The translations under genes and the position numbers were made by a program. The notes under the pieces were generated by a model. That model did not search any database, was not told the DNA's origin, and worked only from the letters and a program-made list of their open reading frames with translations. This document shows, one piece after another, positions 15,106 through 21,572 of a stretch of 21,572 nucleotides of DNA; the first letter of the stretch is position 1; each line of letters starts with the position of its first letter. Source of the stretch: Phycisphaerae bacterium (lineage in GTDB: Bacteria; Planctomycetota; Phycisphaerae; Sedimentisphaerales; SG8-4); assembly GCA_030613765.1 (NCBI GenBank), contig JAUWLI010000012.1:1-21572 (forward strand). Direction: 5' to 3'.

Positions 15106-16323
15106 TTAGAACTTGAATTGCAAGTCAGCCTGGAGCCTTCGATATTTATCGCTACTTCCACTGCCTCTGTTTCTTTCGTTAGCAAAGTAGGTCAGGCCAG
15201 CCTGGATATTCTTGGTCAGTTGATAATTTAGACCAAGCTCATGTCCTTTGCCGTCGGTTCCACCACCGATGAAATCAGAATCAGAGAAAGCACCCAGCAC
15301 GGCATCGGCTTCAAGATCACGATAGTTATAGCGGAAATCCCATGAGCCGGGCTCTTTGGCCTTGTTGAGCTTAAATCCAATCAGCCAGCCCTCATCTTCT
15401 CCGGTGCTCGCAACGGTATTCCGGACGATGTTTCCAAAGATCGATACCGGCATATTTGCATACTCGAAACCATATTCGACGAAACCTTCAACGATGTCGT
15501 AATCACTATCGAATGTACCGCCCGTGGCGGTATTGCCGAAGAAACTGGTGCCACCACCCCATGTGTTTTGAAGGCTGCCCCGGCCTTCGATATTCCCGTA
15601 ATCGTAGTAGCTTAGACCACCCAGGACATACTGCTTATTTTGAAACTCATGATTGAGATAAGCCTGAATGCCCCACAGCGATGTATCGACGCCGCCGGTA
15701 TCTTCATCAACCCAAAAACCACCACCGTTGATATGTAATTTGTCGGATTCACCAAACGGCATTACATATTTTGCGGCAACGCCCTCGGGGTTGAGGTCAC
15801 CGTCCCATACAAGCTCGGTTTTCCCAACTGTATAGAACGGATTCTTCATCTTTCCGCCAAAGACATTCAGACCTTTGACACTAAGGGGGTGCCAATCGAA
15901 ATAAGCAAGGTCCAGCCAAAAACCCTTGGTTGAAAAGCTGTCGGCCAAAGTCTGATTGGTCGAGGCAGGGTCGGCTGAGCCGCTGGCGAGCCTGAAACCA
16001 AGGTCCCATTCCTCATCAAGTTTCGTGTCAATGTTAAACCTTGCGCGAACTCTGTGTCGGTGGTGCCCTGTTGCCCAGTCGCCACCTGTTTCTGCGTCGA
16101 TTGACTCAAGTCGATACCTGAAATCACCACTGAACTTAATGTTCCTGATCCAATCCGGTACGGCTTCAGCCCTTTCGGCTTTCAGTGCCTGAAGCTCCGA
16201 TTCAAGTTTTTTTATCCTGGCTTCGGTGTCCTGCTGGGCGTCGGCAATTAACGGAGTCAGGACCCCAAACACTATTGCGATAAGTAACAACTTACCTAAC
16301 ACCTTAACACTATGTTTTTCCAT
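15106..16323 (-). CDS. Putative outer-membrane porin with N-terminal coiled coil
   Basis: A 405-residue outer-membrane beta-barrel candidate. The signal peptide (LLLIAIVFGVLTPLIADA) is followed by a short coiled coil (DTEARIKKLESELQALKAE), then IKFSGDFRYRLE and a long run of amphipathic strands rich in aromatic residues and glycine. It ends in LQADLQFKF, whose terminal Phe is the usual barrel-assembly signal. The pattern fits the putative porin family (Porin_5-like) that forms diffusion channels in planctomycetes and other Gram-negative bacteria. AAGGAG lies 7 nt before the ATG. It is transcribed alone with its own 3' hairpin. It would let small oligosaccharides or peptides reach the periplasm; specificity is unknown. 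Confidence 0.8.
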   Translation of the reverse strand: MEKHSVKVLGKLLLIAIVFGVLTPLIADAQQDTEARIKKLESELQALKAERAEAVPDWIRNIKFSGDFRYRLESIDAETGGDWATGHHRHRVRARFNIDTKLDEEWDLGFRLASGSADPASTNQTLADSFSTKGFWLDLAYFDWHPLSVKGLNVFGGKMKNPFYTVGKTELVWDGDLNPEGVAAKYVMPFGESDKLHINGGGFWVDEDTGGVDTSLWGIQAYLNHEFQNKQYVLGGLSYYDYGNIEGRGSLQNTWGGGTSFFGNTATGGTFDSDYDIVEGFVEYGFEYANMPVSIFGNIVRNTVASTGEDEGWLIGFKLNKAKEPGSWDFRYNYRDLEADAVLGAFSDSDFIGGGTDGKGHELGLNYQLTKNIQAGLTYFANERNRGSGSSDKYRRLQADLQFKF

Positions 16324-16457
16324 ATTTTATCTCCTTTTCAAATTTACTCTTACATCCCCACAGTTATCATAATTATTCAATTCTCACACTTTATTTATTG
16401 AGGAGTCTTAACACTTTAGACTTTTGTGACCGAGACCACCATATCCTGAAACCGCCG

Positions 16458-16673
16458 TTAATGTTCTCCAATTGGATACGGCTGTCGAGTATCGAATAAT
16501 GCACAAGCATCTAAATCCTTTTGTAAGAATATATCGGTTAATCCTGCCAGCTTTCTATAAAACTCTGTCTGAGCGCGTTTTTGTACATTTTCAGTGAAAA
16601 CCAGCAGCCATCCACGGAATTCATCGTTTTGGCCTTCGAAAAACAGGGCATAAGAGCACCAATATAAATGGTC
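16458..16673 (-). pseudogene. Orphan protein-like frame of 71 codons without a start
   Basis: Between the porin and DUF1080 genes the minus strand is open from just after a TAA at 16676-16674 to a TAA at 16460-16458. The peptide looks protein-like: LYWCSYALFFEGQNDEFRGW, then LLVFTENVQKRAQTEFYRK and DLDACALFDTRQPYPIGEH. It has no ATG, GTG or TTG early in the frame and no ribosome binding site, so it may be the tail of a gene whose front has been lost. No family is recognised. The rest of 16324-16884 (561 bp, AT-rich) shows only the porin ribosome binding site and no other gene. Confidence 0.3.
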
Positions 16674-16884
16674 TTACATAATCTTAAGAACAAAAATCAT
16701 GCCAATCATCTGAACATCTATCTATATTCGTATAAATCCTGCAAAAACCTAAACTTATCATAAGCTGCGCTCAAATAGTATTGTTTCTAAAAATAGCGAT
16801 AATTCGTTAGTTGGCTTGCTACATAGAGAATTAATTTACAGTAGCAACATATTTAGCCGAAACAGGTCGCGGGATTACGCCAGC

Positions 16885-17667
16885 CTATTTAGCTTTAGGA
16901 GCGGTTGAGGGTGTCACCGTGGGTAATTTGCGTATCCTGATATTGCGAAAGGCGACACGGGCGCCGTGGTCCTGGAGGAGGATGGGGCCGGCCTCGGTCT
17001 TGAAAAACTCGGCGGGCAGCTCGAACTTCGTGCCCTTAGTCTCGGCGTTTCTTTTATTGATGAGTTTTGACCATTCGCTGCCGGGCGCGTGGTCGATGAC
17101 AAGGTCGACGGTCTTAGTGTCATTCAGCCAGCATTTCAGTTGACCTGTGCCGTTAGGTCCGGGCGCAAGGAGAATACGTGTATTGTTCCACTCGCCGGGC
17201 TTCTTTGCAATTCCCTCCGGTGCCGCCACCAAACCATACAACGCACCGGCGCTTTTTCTGGGTTTTCCATAGGGATCCTTGAGCTGATATTCCGGTGCGA
17301 CCATCCAGGGAAGCCGTTTTGTTGTTTGTTCATTCACGCGAAACAGAATCCCGCTGTTACCGCCCCTGGCAATGGTCCATTGAAGACGCAGGTCGAAATA
17401 GTCGAACTTTTCCTTTGTCACTATGTCCTTGCCGCCCTTTTCAGTCAGGACCATTGCTCCGTCGATGACCTGCCATTGTGGGCGGATGGTTTTGGATTTG
17501 TAGTTTCGCCACTGGTCCATCGATTTGCCATCGAAGAGCAATTTGAATCCCTGCTTCTTCTCTTCGGGACTTAACTTGTTGAGTTGGCCGGCCGAGACAC
17601 AACCAGAGCAGCTTAGTATGCAAATCAAAACGAAGGAATACAGCGTGGATATCAGTTTGATTCTCAT
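16885..17667 (-). CDS. DUF1080 (3-keto-disaccharide hydrolase-like) lipoprotein
   Basis: A 260-residue protein with a lipoprotein signal (LISTLYSFVLICILSCSGC, Cys20 or Cys23). The DUF1080 jelly-roll domain reads FKLLFDGKSMDQWRNYKSKT, then IDGAMVLTEKGGKDIVTKE, RGGNSGILFRV and the C-terminal GPILLQDHGARVAFRNIRIR. Members of this family hydrolyse 3-keto-glycosides or bind sugars, and are greatly expanded in planctomycetes. The ATG at 17667 is chosen because AAGGAG lies 7 nt upstream and the signal peptide begins there; an in-frame start at 17745 falls inside a dispersed repeat. It follows the sulfatase gene by 113 bp on the same strand, a common pairing in this phylum. Substrate unknown. Confidence 0.88.
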   Translation of the reverse strand: MRIKLISTLYSFVLICILSCSGCVSAGQLNKLSPEEKKQGFKLLFDGKSMDQWRNYKSKTIRPQWQVIDGAMVLTEKGGKDIVTKEKFDYFDLRLQWTIARGGNSGILFRVNEQTTKRLPWMVAPEYQLKDPYGKPRKSAGALYGLVAAPEGIAKKPGEWNNTRILLAPGPNGTGQLKCWLNDTKTVDLVIDHAPGSEWSKLINKRNAETKGTKFELPAEFFKTEAGPILLQDHGARVAFRNIRIRKLPTVTPSTAPKAK

Positions 17668-17690
17668 TGTACGGCTCCTTTTGTTTTCCG

Positions 17691-17749
17691 GACCATACCC
17701 AAGCACCGTAAGGTGTCCCCAAGGGACTGCGCTTGAGGATGCCACCCAT
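17691..17749. repeat. Dispersed palindrome-rich repeat between sulfatase and DUF1080 genes
   Basis: It contains GTCCC-caa-GGGAC (17714-17726) and a CACC/GGTG hairpin just to the left (17704-17715). On the minus strand it reads MGGILKRSPLGTPYGAW, a peptide I recall from many Phycisphaerae hypothetical proteins. Probably a mobile short repeat; only one copy lies in this window. Confidence 0.5.
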
Positions 17750-17780
17750 CACATTTGTTATATAATGCTGCCTTGATTAG

Positions 17781-19325
17781 CTATATCTTACGTCCGACGT
17801 CTTCCCGCCATTTTTCCCACATTTGGCTCATCTTTTCGGCCCTTTCGGGAAATCGGGCGGCGAGGTTGTTTAATTCGGTCCTGTCTTTGGCCATGTCGTA
17901 TAATTCCCAGTCCGAATTGCCGAATTTAACAAGTTTGAAGTTGCCAATGCGGATGGCCTTTCCCTTTCCGAACTGCCAATAGAGAACGTCATGGGGCTTT
18001 CTCTTTTTGCCCTTGAAGATGGGCAGGAGGGATTTACCAATTGGGCGTTTAAGTTTTCTGCCATCGATTTGGTCGGGATAGCCGGCGCCGGTGATATCCA
18101 TGAAAGTCGGCAGGATGTCGATGATATGGCCTACCTGATCGGTGATTTGTCCCGGCTTGATGACGGCAGGCCAGTGGGCAATAAAGGGCGTGCAGTTGCC
18201 ACCTTCGTAATCGGTCGATTTGTATTTGCGATATGGAGTGTTGCTGGCATTGGCCCAGGGAGGTCCCAACGCGCGATAGCCCTCCAGCGGTCCCGGCGGT
18301 ATGTTGGGGGTTGTGTCGGGAGTTTCGGAGCAACCGCCGTTATCGGAGAGGAAGAGAACCAACGTATTTTCCCATCTTCCGATTTCCTTGAGCTTTGCAA
18401 AGACCCGGCCTATACCATAATCCATTCGTTCAATCATGGCAGCATATACGGCCATCTTCAGGTCTTCGGCGTCCTGTTTTGACTTGCTGAGCGAATCCCA
18501 TTTCTTTACACCCTCATCGCGGGGAGAGTTGCCGAACTTCGGATCCAACATGCCTATATCTATCTGGCGATTGTAGCGGGTTTCGCGGATTTTGTCCCAG
18601 CCTATCATGTATTTGCCTCGGTATTTGGCGATGTCATCGGGCCAGGCGTGCAGGGGATAATGAGGCGCAGTAAATGGGAGATATAACAGAATGGGTTTAT
18701 CATCGTTTTTATATTCATCGAGCCTGTCAATGGCGTACTGCGTAAAGGCATCGGTGGTATAGAAGCCCTTTTGCTCAGGGACATAGCCCATAATGGCTTT
18801 GCCCTCAATGGCCCATCGGCGCGGCGCGGGTCTTTTCCTGCCGGGCTTTCCTTCACCCGGCCTGGCTTTGGTACCGGGATTCCAGAAATTACAGCAGCCG
18901 TCTGCCAGGCCGAAATAGCGGTCGAAGCCTCGAGTTGTCGGAAGTGGATTTTGATGCCATTTGCCCGATGCAATTGTTCGATAACCGGCCGGACGCAGCA
19001 CCTCGGCGAATGTCGCACCATTCTCCATGTTCTTTACTCCGACGGCCTGGTCATACTGGCCCGTCAGGAGAGATGCGCGGGTGGGACTGCACTTGGCGCA
19101 GTTGTAAAACTGTGTAAAACGCATCCCGCCTGCGGCAAGAGAGTCGAGGTTGGAAGTATTGATCTCTCCGCCATAACAGCCGATATCGGAATAGCCCATG
19201 TCGTCAGCCATGATCAAGAGGATGTTGGGTTTGGTTTTCTTTTTTCGCGCATCAACAATAGAAGGCACACAAGTTGCGGTTAATACAGATGCGGACACCA
19301 TTTTCAAAAATTGTCGTCTATCCAT
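17781..19325 (-). CDS. Tat-signal formylglycine sulfatase (arylsulfatase family S1)
   Basis: A 514-residue sulfatase. The catalytic signature CSPTRASLLTG (Cys79-x-Pro81-x-Arg83) is of the Cys type, which must be converted to formylglycine by a maturation enzyme encoded elsewhere. Metal ligands are visible in IMADDMGYSD (Asp41, Asp42) and FLSDNGG. The N-terminus is a twin-arginine type signal (MDRRQFLKMVSASVLTATC), so it is exported. ACGGAG lies 8 nt before the ATG. It would remove sulfate esters from polysaccharides or aromatics, together with the DUF1080 lipoprotein that follows. The subfamily, and thus the sulfated substrate, cannot be set by eye. The family assignment is secure. Confidence 0.93.
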   Translation of the reverse strand: MDRRQFLKMVSASVLTATCVPSIVDARKKKTKPNILLIMADDMGYSDIGCYGGEINTSNLDSLAAGGMRFTQFYNCAKCSPTRASLLTGQYDQAVGVKNMENGATFAEVLRPAGYRTIASGKWHQNPLPTTRGFDRYFGLADGCCNFWNPGTKARPGEGKPGRKRPAPRRWAIEGKAIMGYVPEQKGFYTTDAFTQYAIDRLDEYKNDDKPILLYLPFTAPHYPLHAWPDDIAKYRGKYMIGWDKIRETRYNRQIDIGMLDPKFGNSPRDEGVKKWDSLSKSKQDAEDLKMAVYAAMIERMDYGIGRVFAKLKEIGRWENTLVLFLSDNGGCSETPDTTPNIPPGPLEGYRALGPPWANASNTPYRKYKSTDYEGGNCTPFIAHWPAVIKPGQITDQVGHIIDILPTFMDITGAGYPDQIDGRKLKRPIGKSLLPIFKGKKRKPHDVLYWQFGKGKAIRIGNFKLVKFGNSDWELYDMAKDRTELNNLAARFPERAEKMSQMWEKWREDVGRKI

Positions 19326-19393
19326 TTCGATTACTCCGTAAAATCCGGTAACAAATCACAGTGACCGGCCGGCAGCTAATACTATTGCATTTA

Positions 19394-20491
19394 TCATAAA
19401 TATTTTTCCTGCAGGCTTTTCGAAAAAGCGATTCTCATGTGACCTGTTTCGGATGTATCTCCAAGCCTTCTAATTTTTACAAGTTCGCAAACTATGCTCA
19501 GCGCGATTTCTTCAGGAGTGACCGCACCTATTGAAGTGCCGATAGGCGAATGAACCTTCCTCAATGTCTCTTCCGGGACACCTCTTTCTTTAAGGTGCTT
19601 GAAAATGGTCAACACCTTTCTTTTGCTTCCAATCATACCAATGTACTTCACATCTGTTTTGACGGCCTTCTCAAGAATGATTTCGTCAGATTTGTGCCCC
19701 TTTGTAACGATAACTATATAGGAGTTTTTGTTGATTCTAACTTTATCTAAAACACTTTCAAAGTCTTCAACGATGATGTTGTCCGCCTGCGGGAATCTTT
19801 CCTTATTTGCAAATTCCGCCCTGTCATCACATACGGTGACTCGAAAATTTAAGGATTTTGCATATTGTGAAATATAGTAGGCTAAATGCCCCGCACCAAA
19901 TATAAGAACCATCGGAACCTCAGCAATGGTTTCAATGAAAAGCTCCGTACTATCGGCCATGATTATCTTTGCAGATTCTTCTTTGGTAATCAGTTTTTGT
20001 ACGGATACAATCGTTTCAGAGGATAAGTTAATATGAGCGGCAGTAGAGACTTGTTCGGCGTTTTGCAGCAAGAATTTTTCAGGAGGTTTGCCGGGAGAAA
20101 TAATGGATAGAAGAACGCTCTTATCTCCATTTTCGATAGTGCCTGTAAGTTCCTCAAATAAAGGCAGACCTTTCGTGTCGAAGGATTCAATCAAAAATTC
20201 TATTGAGCCCCCACAAATTCCTCTTTCATCATCCTCAGTCCTGCCGAGACTGATTTTTACAACTTTATTCTCAGGTGTTGGCAGCATTCTTCCGGCTGAG
20301 TCGATTATCTCGGCTTCGACTAATCCACCTCCGATGGTACCCAGAGTTTTTTTGTTTTTACCCCAGACAAGCATCTTATAACCTACTTTTCCCGGCGTGG
20401 AGCCCGTTGTGGATATTACCGTTATCAAGGCAATATTTTCGCTCCTTCCGAGAACGTGTGCGGCTTTTTTGTATATTTCAAGTTCGCTCAT
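19394..20491 (-). CDS. XdhC/CoxI-family molybdoenzyme maturation factor
   Basis: A 365-residue cytoplasmic protein. The N-terminal XdhC domain reads TTGSTPGKVGYKMLV and GTIGGGLVEAEII (about residues 28-63), with Cys93 in GICGG. The C-terminal Rossmann domain reads VLIFGAGHLAYYI (196-208) and ends with SPIGTSIGAVTPEEIALSI (315-333). XdhC proteins bind molybdenum cofactor, promote its sulfuration and insert it into xanthine dehydrogenase-type enzymes. No intact target enzyme is in the window, only a decayed fragment on the other side of its promoter. The gene is more AT-rich and Lys/Ile-rich than its neighbours, which suggests separate origin. No ribosome binding site precedes the ATG, while a promoter ends 6 nt before it. 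Confidence 0.9.
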   Translation of the reverse strand: MSELEIYKKAAHVLGRSENIALITVISTTGSTPGKVGYKMLVWGKNKKTLGTIGGGLVEAEIIDSAGRMLPTPENKVVKISLGRTEDDERGICGGSIEFLIESFDTKGLPLFEELTGTIENGDKSVLLSIISPGKPPEKFLLQNAEQVSTAAHINLSSETIVSVQKLITKEESAKIIMADSTELFIETIAEVPMVLIFGAGHLAYYISQYAKSLNFRVTVCDDRAEFANKERFPQADNIIVEDFESVLDKVRINKNSYIVIVTKGHKSDEIILEKAVKTDVKYIGMIGSKRKVLTIFKHLKERGVPEETLRKVHSPIGTSIGAVTPEEIALSIVCELVKIRRLGDTSETGHMRIAFSKSLQEKYL

Positions 20492-20497
20492 GGCTTT

Positions 20498-20526
20498 AAA
20501 ATAGTCATTTTGGCTTTCTTAATCAA
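20498..20526 (-). promoter_or_regulatory. Candidate promoter for a leaderless xdhC-like transcript
   Basis: Minus strand TTGATT (20526-20521), 17-nt spacer, TATTTT (20503-20498). The -10 ends 6 nt before the ATG at 20491, so transcription would start at or next to the start codon, in agreement with the missing ribosome binding site. Confidence 0.4.
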
Positions 20527-20577
20527 GATTTAATTGGTAATAAGGCCTTGCGCTCATGTCGATGCGGCGCACACACA

Positions 20578-20733
20578 CGTATCATTCAGGCTATTCAATC
20601 AGCAGCCAAAGAGACGAAAGAGATACATTTTAAGAACGGCAAAATCTTTGACAAGCAGCTCAGCACATATCAAATCCCTCGTTTTTCGTGGTTACCAAAA
20701 ATCGAAACAGTCCTCGTGGAAGCAGATGATATA
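20578..20733 (+). pseudogene. Fragment of a xanthine dehydrogenase-type molybdopterin-binding subunit
   Basis: On the plus strand 52 codons read RIIQAIQSAAKETKEIHFKN, then IFDKQLSTYQIPRFSWLPKI and ETVLVEADD. This resembles the C-terminal region of large subunits of the xanthine dehydrogenase/aldehyde oxidoreductase family, where a Y-x-[IL]-P-R-F-x-x-[LI]-P-x-I-E-x-x-L-V motif precedes a PPQ-G-x-GEP segment. Here the frame breaks off after EADD at a C8 tract, and nothing of the preceding 600 or so residues is present. It is a remnant only. It lies beside an intact xdhC-like gene, facing away from it, which suggests a deleted or rearranged molybdoenzyme locus. Confidence 0.6.
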
Positions 20734-20758
20734 TGTGCCCGTCCCCCCCCTCAGGATT

Positions 20759-21572
20759 TTAGGGATTGGCGGAGCCAGGAGAAGGCGCAGCCCCTTTCCA
20801 ATTGGCTACATCATTGCCATAATTGCTCGACACCCTGCGAGAAAGTGAGAAACCAAAACCGTCCGCCATAAACGACCAGTAGTCAACACCGCCGGGGCAA
20901 TCCTCCGGATGCGAACCATCACTGTAAGTCACCCTGTCAATGCGAATATACTGACGCGTGCCAAGATCATCAGTATCACCAGGCATGCCAATCTGTAACC
21001 TCTCCCCGGCGTTGCTTAACCTGCCACTATAACCACCGAGAACCTGAACGCCGGGCGGCATACCGCCATATCTCGCTGTAAAGGCTGTCAGGTCCCTGGC
21101 CAATATTAGATAACCATAAGCCTGTATCGTTACAACGGGACTGGGATTGAAAGTATAATCAATACCATCGGTGAACTTCCACGATGTTAATTTATCATAG
21201 CGGTATAATGTCACCAATGCTCCGGTTATGGTGTGCAGCTCGATATATTCCTCATTCTGATTGCCGGTCGGCGGATTGTACATAATCTCGTTGATTACGA
21301 CGGGGCCTACCCTGGGATAAGCATTATTTGAATCCGGGGTATTGTAGTCCATCGCCACAAAGTTGAAATTACCAGTGCTGGACTTGTAGTAACGGCCAAG
21401 CGAAACATTGGTCTGCGAAGCGCCAAAATTCTCCACTTGGCGGTAGCCGGTCAAGTAGCCATTCGGATCCAGACGCGAGGACAGGCACGCCTCGTCGCCG
21501 TTCTCACTTAATGCAAAATGTACAAGACAACCCGGATCGCCAGGATTGTTGAAATCCGTGTCCTGATAGAAA
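20759..21572 (-). CDS. Lamin-tail-domain surface protein, C-terminal part (runs off the right edge)
   Basis: The minus strand is open from the window edge to the stop at 20759, 271 codons visible including the stop; a TTG at 21454 is internal and not the true start. The first part (CLVHFALSENGDEACLSSRL, then ENFGASQTNVSLGRY) is the end of one lamin-tail-like domain. A second full domain begins VVINEIMYNPPTGNQNEEYI and ends VANWKGAAPSPGSANP. Proteins of this type in planctomycetes are large, exported, and often carry CotH kinase or concanavalin modules before the lamin-tail domains; none can be seen here. Likely extracellular, with a structural or adhesive role. The stop codon lies 25 bp from the end of the plus-strand pseudogene. 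Confidence 0.82.
   Translation of the reverse strand, partial: FYQDTDFNNPGDPGCLVHFALSENGDEACLSSRLDPNGYLTGYRQVENFGASQTNVSLGRYYKSSTGNFNFVAMDYNTPDSNNAYPRVGPVVINEIMYNPPTGNQNEEYIELHTITGALVTLYRYDKLTSWKFTDGIDYTFNPSPVVTIQAYGYLILARDLTAFTARYGGMPPGVQVLGGYSGRLSNAGERLQIGMPGDTDDLGTRQYIRIDRVTYSDGSHPEDCPGGVDYWSFMADGFGFSLSRRVSSNYGNDVANWKGAAPSPGSANP

Noticed and set aside
17668..17745. A 26-codon extension of the DUF1080 lipoprotein
   Set aside because: It comes from the dispersed repeat at 17691-17749. The lipoprotein signal peptide and AAGGAG support the start at 17667.
20759..20871. A plus-strand continuation of the molybdoenzyme-like frame reading GLAEPGEGAA in one frame
   Set aside because: This is the complement of the lamin-tail ending GAAPSPGSANP, a well-conserved type of C-terminus, so the likeness to a GEP motif is coincidental.
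1..21572. CRISPR arrays, tRNA, rRNA, integrase or toxin-antitoxin loci
   Set aside because: No regularly spaced repeats with unique spacers, no clover-leaf-like segment and no recognisable protein of these classes were found by reading both strands.

Overview
The window looks like chromosomal sequence of a planctomycete, most likely of the Phycisphaerae (Sedimentisphaerales-like). This rests on gene content and repeats, since no rRNA is present. Supporting features are a formylglycine sulfatase next to a DUF1080 lipoprotein, Tat-tagged enzymes, LamG, lamin-tail and GLUG surface proteins with a short dockerin-like tail, and several short dispersed palindromic repeats that I associate with this group. 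No tRNA, rRNA, CRISPR array, transposase or phage gene was recognised.

Layout, left to right. 1-2661 (minus): a GH28-like polysaccharide-active lipoprotein followed by the N-terminus of a LamG protein (cut by the window edge). 2845-5040 (minus): a small membrane-anchored charged protein and a Tat-signal DegT-type PLP enzyme. 5041-6129: about 1.1 kb without a conventional gene. It holds a near-consensus promoter, a hairpin-rich leader, two small related open frames sharing an identical 49-bp core, and two tandem 112-bp units. 6130-8587 (minus): two tandem, translationally coupled GLUG-repeat secreted paralogs behind a consensus promoter. 8954-10339 (plus): a neutral ceramidase-like secreted protein, the only intact plus-strand gene. 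10456-14742 (minus): an apparent operon of exported M3 oligoendopeptidase, OPT peptide transporter and a small membrane protein. 15106-16323 (minus): a porin-like outer-membrane protein with a good 3' hairpin. 16885-19325 (minus): sulfatase and DUF1080 lipoprotein. 19394-20491 (minus): XdhC-type molybdoenzyme maturation factor, with a short decayed fragment of a molybdopterin-binding xanthine dehydrogenase-like subunit beside it on the plus strand. 20759-21572 (minus): the C-terminal end of a lamin-tail-domain protein running off the window.

The genes fit a heterotroph feeding on sulfated or pectin-like polysaccharides and peptides. Secreted and lipid-anchored hydrolases (GH28, sulfatase, DUF1080, ceramidase-like, oligoendopeptidase), an outer-membrane porin, a peptide importer and surface adhesive or display proteins would act together at the cell envelope. 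The least explained part is the repeat-rich transcribed region at about 5.2-6.05 kb.
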